DNA of 9,134 bases, from positions 1-9,134 of the forward strand of contig CALQJH020000061.1 in the NCBI GenBank assembly GCA_943330835.2, in the 5' to 3' direction. This DNA comes from Candidatus Kuenenia stuttgartensis (lineage in GTDB: Bacteria > Bacteroidota > Bacteroidia > Chitinophagales > Chitinophagaceae). Within the stretch, counting starts at the first letter, position 1; each line of letters begins with the position of its first letter. The position numbers were made by a program, and so were the translations under genes. Under the pieces are notes generated by a model that was not told where the DNA came from, made no database searches, and was given only the letters and a program-made list of their open reading frames with translations. Below are positions 5,194-9,134 of this stretch, in pieces.

Positions 5194-6108
5194 TCAAGTA
5201 TTTTTAATTTCTGGTTGAACTGTATCAATCCACATTTGCTTATACTCTTCTTGAAATTCCCATCTCCACCTACGATGACTCCATAAGTAATTGTCTGGCT
5301 GACTTCGAATTGTTTCTTCTAAAAAGTCTCTGTAAAGTAGCGTGAGTTGGCCTTCCTTTAATGTTGAAGCGTCTTCCGTTACTACTTGAGAAATGAATTT
5401 ATATTTCCCTCTTTTTACTTTTAATAATTTCACAAAAACAACCGCTGTTTTATTTTTGATAGCGGCTTTATCCGGCCCTGTAACAAAAGGTACAGGTTTG
5501 TTGAAAAAGTTTAACCAAAAAGCATTTGATGGATTTGCAGCATTCTGGTCAGCCGCCAACCCTATTGAATACTGACTTTTTAATAGCTCGTGCATCCTCG
5601 ATCTGAATTCATGTGTTGCAACAAGAATAGTTCCCGTTTTGGATCTTAAATTATAAAAGATTTTGTTGAGGTGCTTGTTACTTATTTTGACATAAACGCC
5701 AATAAACGGAATACTCATTTTTTGGGCAATCAATAAATTGGCCAGTTCCCAATTAAATTGATGCCCACCATGAAACTGGATACTCTTCCCCTTTTCAGCT
5801 AACGCAATGGTTTCATCTAAATTTATTTCGGCCATTTGTAAAAATCTTTTTTCTGATAGACTGAGCAACTTGATTGTTTCTATGAAGGTATCAGTAATAT
5901 TCTTGTAGAATTTTTTTGCAATGATGGTTTTTTCAGCAGTAGATTTTTCCGGAAAAGCAATATTTAAATTATTGAAAACAATGTCTTTTCTATATCTGAC
6001 AATATAATACATCATAAAAAAAGCAAAGTCACTTATTTTATATAATATAAAAAAGGGCAACAAGGAGAATAAATAAAATAAACTATAAAGGAGATAATAC
6101 ATAATCAT
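5194..6108 (-). CDS. LpxL/HtrB-family lysophospholipid or lipid A acyltransferase
   Basis: A 304-residue membrane-associated acyltransferase that would transfer a fatty acyl chain to a lipid acceptor at the inner membrane. The lipid A precursor is the classical acceptor of the family, but other lipids are possible. An N-terminal hydrophobic segment (about 3-37, rich in F, L, Y and I) anchors the protein. The catalytic HxxxxE motif is GGHQFNWE with H116 and E121. Further family blocks are IGLAADQNA (182-190), FFNKPVPFVTGP (201-212) and YLWSHRRWRW (274-283). The length is typical. An ATG two codons in (6102) is an equally plausible start. The gene follows nadB by 45 bp on the same strand, probably in the same transcript, and ends 4 bp from the convergent dioxygenase gene. 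Confidence 0.88.
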   Translation of the reverse strand: MIMYYLLYSLFYLFSLLPFFILYKISDFAFFMMYYIVRYRKDIVFNNLNIAFPEKSTAEKTIIAKKFYKNITDTFIETIKLLSLSEKRFLQMAEINLDETIALAEKGKSIQFHGGHQFNWELANLLIAQKMSIPFIGVYVKISNKHLNKIFYNLRSKTGTILVATHEFRSRMHELLKSQYSIGLAADQNAANPSNAFWLNFFNKPVPFVTGPDKAAIKNKTAVVFVKLLKVKRGKYKFISQVVTEDASTLKEGQLTLLYRDFLEETIRSQPDNYLWSHRRWRWEFQEEYKQMWIDTVQPEIKNT

Positions 6109-6153
6109 GTTTAAACTAAAAACCAGTTGCGAAATTTATAAAACCCATCTTAA

Positions 6154-7752
6154 TTATAAAATTGTATTTTGTAAGATAACATCACGATTTGGATAATCCG
6201 TATTAAAATGCAATCCCCTGCTTTCTTTTCTTAATTCGGCACTTTTAACAATGAGATACGCAGTTGTAATCATGTTCCTTAATTCACATAATTGTGGAGA
6301 CACTTCTGTCTTCTGGTACAATGCTTCAGTCTCTTGATGCAATAAATCCAATCTTCTGCTAGCTCTTTGTAATCGCTCATTGTTTCGAACAATTCCCACA
6401 TAATCGGTCATCAATAATTTCAACTCCTTCACGCTTTGTGTAATGATAATCATTTCTTTAGGTGCCGTTGTCCCTGCAGCATCCCAATCAGGAATATTGT
6501 TTTTATAAGGCGTGCTATCAATTTCGCGAACAGCAGCTAAAAAACTTCTATGAGAAAATACCATTGCTTCTAACAAAGAATTACTCGCCAATCTGTTGGC
6601 CCCATGCAACCCTGTACTGGCACATTCTCCGGATGCAAATAAATGTTTGATAGAAGTTTTACCCCACTCATCAGTCTTTACTCCTCCGCAACTATAATGT
6701 GCTGCCGGAGCAACTGGAATCAAATCTTTATGAATATCAATACCAACACTTAAACATTTTTCATAAATATTAGGAAAATGCTCCTTAAATTTTTCTAGAT
6801 TTAAATGACGGCAATCAAGATATACAAATTCAGTTCCGTTGATTTTCATTTCATTATCTATGGCCCTTGCAACAATATCACGAGGTGCTAAATCTTTTCG
6901 CGCATCATATTTTTCCATAAAGGGCAGGCCATCCTGATTACACAAAACAGCCCCTTCTCCTCTAACCGCTTCCGTTATTAAAAAGGAATGGCCTTTAATA
7001 GCAGATTCGTACAAGGCCGTAGGATGAAACTGGATAAACTCCATATTTTCAATTCTCCCTTTGGCTCTGTAAACCATTGCAACACCATCTCCTGTTGCAA
7101 TGGAAGGATTTGTTGTAGTACGATAGATCTGGCCATTACCACCTGTTGCCAGTAAAGTTATTCTTGAAATTATTTTTTCAATCTTGTTACTATGAAGATT
7201 CAATACATACACGCCATAACATTCTGTATCAGGAGTTGACTTCGTAACGAGATAGCCAATATGATGCTGCGTAATAATATCAAGAACAAAACAATGACTA
7301 ACAAGATGTATGTTATTACATTTTTTTATGGCTTCCAATAAGGCTCTTTCCATTTCTCTTCCAGTCACATCTTTATGATGCAATATCCTGGATTCACTAT
7401 GCCCTCCTTCTTTACCCAATTTAAAATCGCCATCAGGCTGCTTATCAAATTGCGCTCCCCAGCTAATGATTTCTTCTATTCTTTCTACACCCTCTTTCAC
7501 CACAACATCTACAATGGTTGAATTACATAAACCGTCACCTGCAATCAACGTGTCTTCAATATGTTTGGAAAAACTATCTTCATTAACATTCATAACACCA
7601 GCAATTCCACCCTGAGCATATTTAGTATTAGTCTCATCGCTATGTGTTTTCGTTAAAATAACCACAGACTTATCAGGACAAGCTTGCGCAACTTTTAATG
7701 CATAAGTCAGCCCTGCAATACCCGTTCCTATTACTAAAAAATCAGTCTTCAT
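6154..7752 (-). CDS. nadB: L-aspartate oxidase NadB
   Basis: This FAD flavoenzyme oxidises L-aspartate to iminoaspartate, the first step of de novo NAD synthesis, and hands the product to quinolinate synthase NadA. From the ATG at 7750-7752 it has 532 residues, close to E. coli NadB (540). The FAD-binding loop is VIGTGIAGL (7-15), followed by NTKYAQGGIAG (42-52). Active-site residues known from E. coli are all present with a shift of one: E120 (HSESR), H243 (QFHPT), R291 (LAPRD), H352 (AHYSCGGV) and R387 (GANRLASNS). The C-terminal helical domain (about 435-525) ends with the ESRGLHF motif typical of NadB and succinate dehydrogenase flavoproteins. A TTG one codon upstream is less likely as the start. 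It lies 13 bp downstream of ispG. nadA and nadC are not in this window. Confidence 0.96.
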   Translation of the reverse strand: MKTDFLVIGTGIAGLTYALKVAQACPDKSVVILTKTHSDETNTKYAQGGIAGVMNVNEDSFSKHIEDTLIAGDGLCNSTIVDVVVKEGVERIEEIISWGAQFDKQPDGDFKLGKEGGHSESRILHHKDVTGREMERALLEAIKKCNNIHLVSHCFVLDIITQHHIGYLVTKSTPDTECYGVYVLNLHSNKIEKIISRITLLATGGNGQIYRTTTNPSIATGDGVAMVYRAKGRIENMEFIQFHPTALYESAIKGHSFLITEAVRGEGAVLCNQDGLPFMEKYDARKDLAPRDIVARAIDNEMKINGTEFVYLDCRHLNLEKFKEHFPNIYEKCLSVGIDIHKDLIPVAPAAHYSCGGVKTDEWGKTSIKHLFASGECASTGLHGANRLASNSLLEAMVFSHRSFLAAVREIDSTPYKNNIPDWDAAGTTAPKEMIIITQSVKELKLLMTDYVGIVRNNERLQRASRRLDLLHQETEALYQKTEVSPQLCELRNMITTAYLIVKSAELRKESRGLHFNTDYPNRDVILQNTIL

Positions 7753-7765
7753 CAATCAGGTTTTC

Positions 7766-9134
7766 TTATTTTAAATTATTGTCTGAAACCTCAACCCACG
7801 CTCCATTTTCTTTCAATAACAGTATCAATTCTTCTACAGCTACCTCGCTATTAACATTTCGCTTTACCACTTCTTTTCCTTTATATAAAGTAATTTTTCC
7901 AACACCACTTCCTACATATCCAAAATCTGCATCAGCCATTTCTCCTGGACCATTCACAATACATCCCATGATGGCAATTTTTACCCCTTTCAAATGATTG
8001 GTAACAGCTCTTATTTTTGCAGTAGTTTCTTGCAAATCAAAGAGCGTTCGCCCACAACTTGGACAACTGATGTATTCTGTTTTAGAAATTCGTGTACGCG
8101 TTGCCTGTAGTATCCCAAATGCAATAGAATTCAATTGCTGCAGGGGAGGTAATTTATTGATATCAGCATAATGATAGCCGAGACAAATACCATCTCCTAA
8201 TCCATCAATCAACAATGCACCTGTTTCAACAGCATAATGAATTAAAGACTGGTCATTAGTTTCGTCATTACTGTCACAAAGTATTACAACCGGATTTTTA
8301 ATATTATTTAAAGTCAATTCAACAAACATTCTTCTTATCGACTGAACTGCATTTTTATTTTCGGAACTCAGACATAGAACCGCGGTGTGATCATTTTTTA
8401 TTTTTGCCAAAACTTCGGCTGCAAGTACATCAGGATTCGAAAAACAATCAATCATTACAAAATTCAAGGAGTCAGATTTACTGCACTCATTATTCAAATA
8501 TTGCTGAGCTTCAAAAATGGGAAAACACTTTTCTTTATCCGAAGCAATCGCCCAAATAGCAGCATCAAGAATAACTTTTAAAGTTCCTGGCAATTTAAAA
8601 GCAGGCTCATTTTTACAATACAAATAATCTGCAGCGGCATCAGCAATATGCCATTTGTCTGTTTTTTCATTATACTGATATCCAATAGCAGCAAGTTCTT
8701 CAGGGGAAATCTTTAAATATTTACTATAATCTGCGATAACAACAGGGACTTGCTTAGATCCTATATTCCCTATTTCAATACTTTCTCTTCTCACGTAATT
8801 AAAAGGATCGTAAGTCAACTTATTCATTTCAGGAACAATGGACGGAACAGCTGGGCTTGAATATCTTTTCACCAAATCCATACAAACAGGTATTTCAAAC
8901 TCAGGATCTTCGGTTAAGGATACACGAACCGTATCACCAATACCATCTTCTAAAAGTGTTCCAATTCCAATAGCAGATTTGATACGGCCATCTTCACCAT
9001 CTCCTGCTTCTGTAACGCCTAAATGAAGCGGATAACATTCTCCAAATTCATTCATCATATGGTTGATCAGTAATCGATAGGCCTGAACCATCACTTGTGG
9101 ATTACTGCTCTTCATACTCAACACAATATTGTGA
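7766..9134 (-). CDS. ispG: IspG (GcpE), HMBPP synthase, C-terminal part, cut by the window edge
   Basis: IspG is a [4Fe-4S] enzyme of the MEP pathway that converts methylerythritol cyclodiphosphate to HMBPP, the penultimate step to isopentenyl diphosphate. The reading frame stays open to the last base (first complete codon at 9131-9133), so the 5' end lies outside. A GTG at 9122-9124 is internal, since IVLSMKSSNPQVMVQAYR runs through it. The fragment starts in the TIM barrel (LHLGVTEAGDGEDGRIKSAI, IGDTVRVSLT). A central insertion of about 220 residues follows (about 8760-8120), the long form known from Bacteroidota, Chlamydiae and plants. The Fe-S domain ends it: CPSCGRTLFD (8065-8036) and MGCIVNGPGEMADADFG give three cluster cysteines and the conserved glutamate of GPGE. 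The full protein should exceed 600 residues. It is the first visible gene of the ispG-nadB-acyltransferase run. Confidence 0.95.
   Translation of the reverse strand, partial: HNIVLSMKSSNPQVMVQAYRLLINHMMNEFGECYPLHLGVTEAGDGEDGRIKSAIGIGTLLEDGIGDTVRVSLTEDPEFEIPVCMDLVKRYSSPAVPSIVPEMNKLTYDPFNYVRRESIEIGNIGSKQVPVVIADYSKYLKISPEELAAIGYQYNEKTDKWHIADAAADYLYCKNEPAFKLPGTLKVILDAAIWAIASDKEKCFPIFEAQQYLNNECSKSDSLNFVMIDCFSNPDVLAAEVLAKIKNDHTAVLCLSSENKNAVQSIRRMFVELTLNNIKNPVVILCDSNDETNDQSLIHYAVETGALLIDGLGDGICLGYHYADINKLPPLQQLNSIAFGILQATRTRISKTEYISCPSCGRTLFDLQETTAKIRAVTNHLKGVKIAIMGCIVNGPGEMADADFGYVGSGVGKITLYKGKEVVKRNVNSEVAVEELILLLKENGAWVEVSDNNLK

Noticed and set aside
6109..6153. Separate promoter for the acyltransferase
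   Set aside because: Only a 7-of-8 match (TAAATTTC on the minus strand) to the -7 box is present, with no -33 element. Co-transcription with nadB is the simpler reading.
9122..9124. GTG as the true start of ispG
   Set aside because: The frame stays open to the window end and the residues upstream of GTG continue the conserved IspG block, so the gene is simply truncated by the window.

Overview
The window looks like a chromosomal housekeeping segment from a member of the Bacteroidota. Three things point there: A+T-rich DNA, intergenic regions carrying the Bacteroidota -7 promoter box TAnnTTTG with no obvious Shine-Dalgarno sequences, and an IspG with the extra central domain found in this phylum. 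A Chitinophagaceae-like source is my guess only. I see no IS element, prophage, CRISPR array, tRNA or rRNA. Coding density is high and no gene-free stretch exceeds about 110 bp.

Layout. (1) 15-1888, minus strand: ridA is followed after one base by a D-2-hydroxyacid dehydrogenase related to phosphoglycerate dehydrogenase, and then, under its own promoter box, greA. The greA leader has a strong hairpin plus T-tract almost exactly at the predicted transcript 5' end. (2) 1960-3251, plus strand, divergent from ridA: a small two-domain protein resembling a 3-hydroxyacyl-CoA dehydrogenase whose nucleotide-binding and catalytic residues appear lost, overlapping tsaB (tRNA t6A synthesis) by 4 bp. (3) 3360-5189, plus strand: an ArsR-family regulator without any cysteine, a textbook intrinsic terminator that merges into a promoter, and a persulfide dioxygenase fused to two rhodanese domains (CstB/Blh-like). 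This is a likely sulfide/persulfide detoxification unit. (4) 5194-9134, minus strand, convergent on the dioxygenase with a 4-bp gap: ispG (cut by the window end), nadB and an LpxL/HtrB-like acyltransferase, closely spaced and probably co-transcribed.

How the genes work together. The ridA/dehydrogenase pair plausibly serves serine or 2-keto/enamine metabolism. RidA clears reactive 2-aminoacrylate-type intermediates, and the dehydrogenase may act on 3-phosphoglycerate or a related 2-hydroxyacid. The arsR/dioxygenase pair recalls BigR/SqrR-type control of sulfide oxidation, although the sensor cysteines are missing. ispG, nadB and the acyltransferase are core biosynthetic functions (isoprenoids, NAD, membrane lipid) in one transcription unit. 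I found no unmistakably new system. The most informative oddities are the degenerate dehydrogenase coupled to tsaB, the cysteine-free ArsR beside a persulfide dioxygenase, and the promoter-hairpin arrangement in the greA leader.
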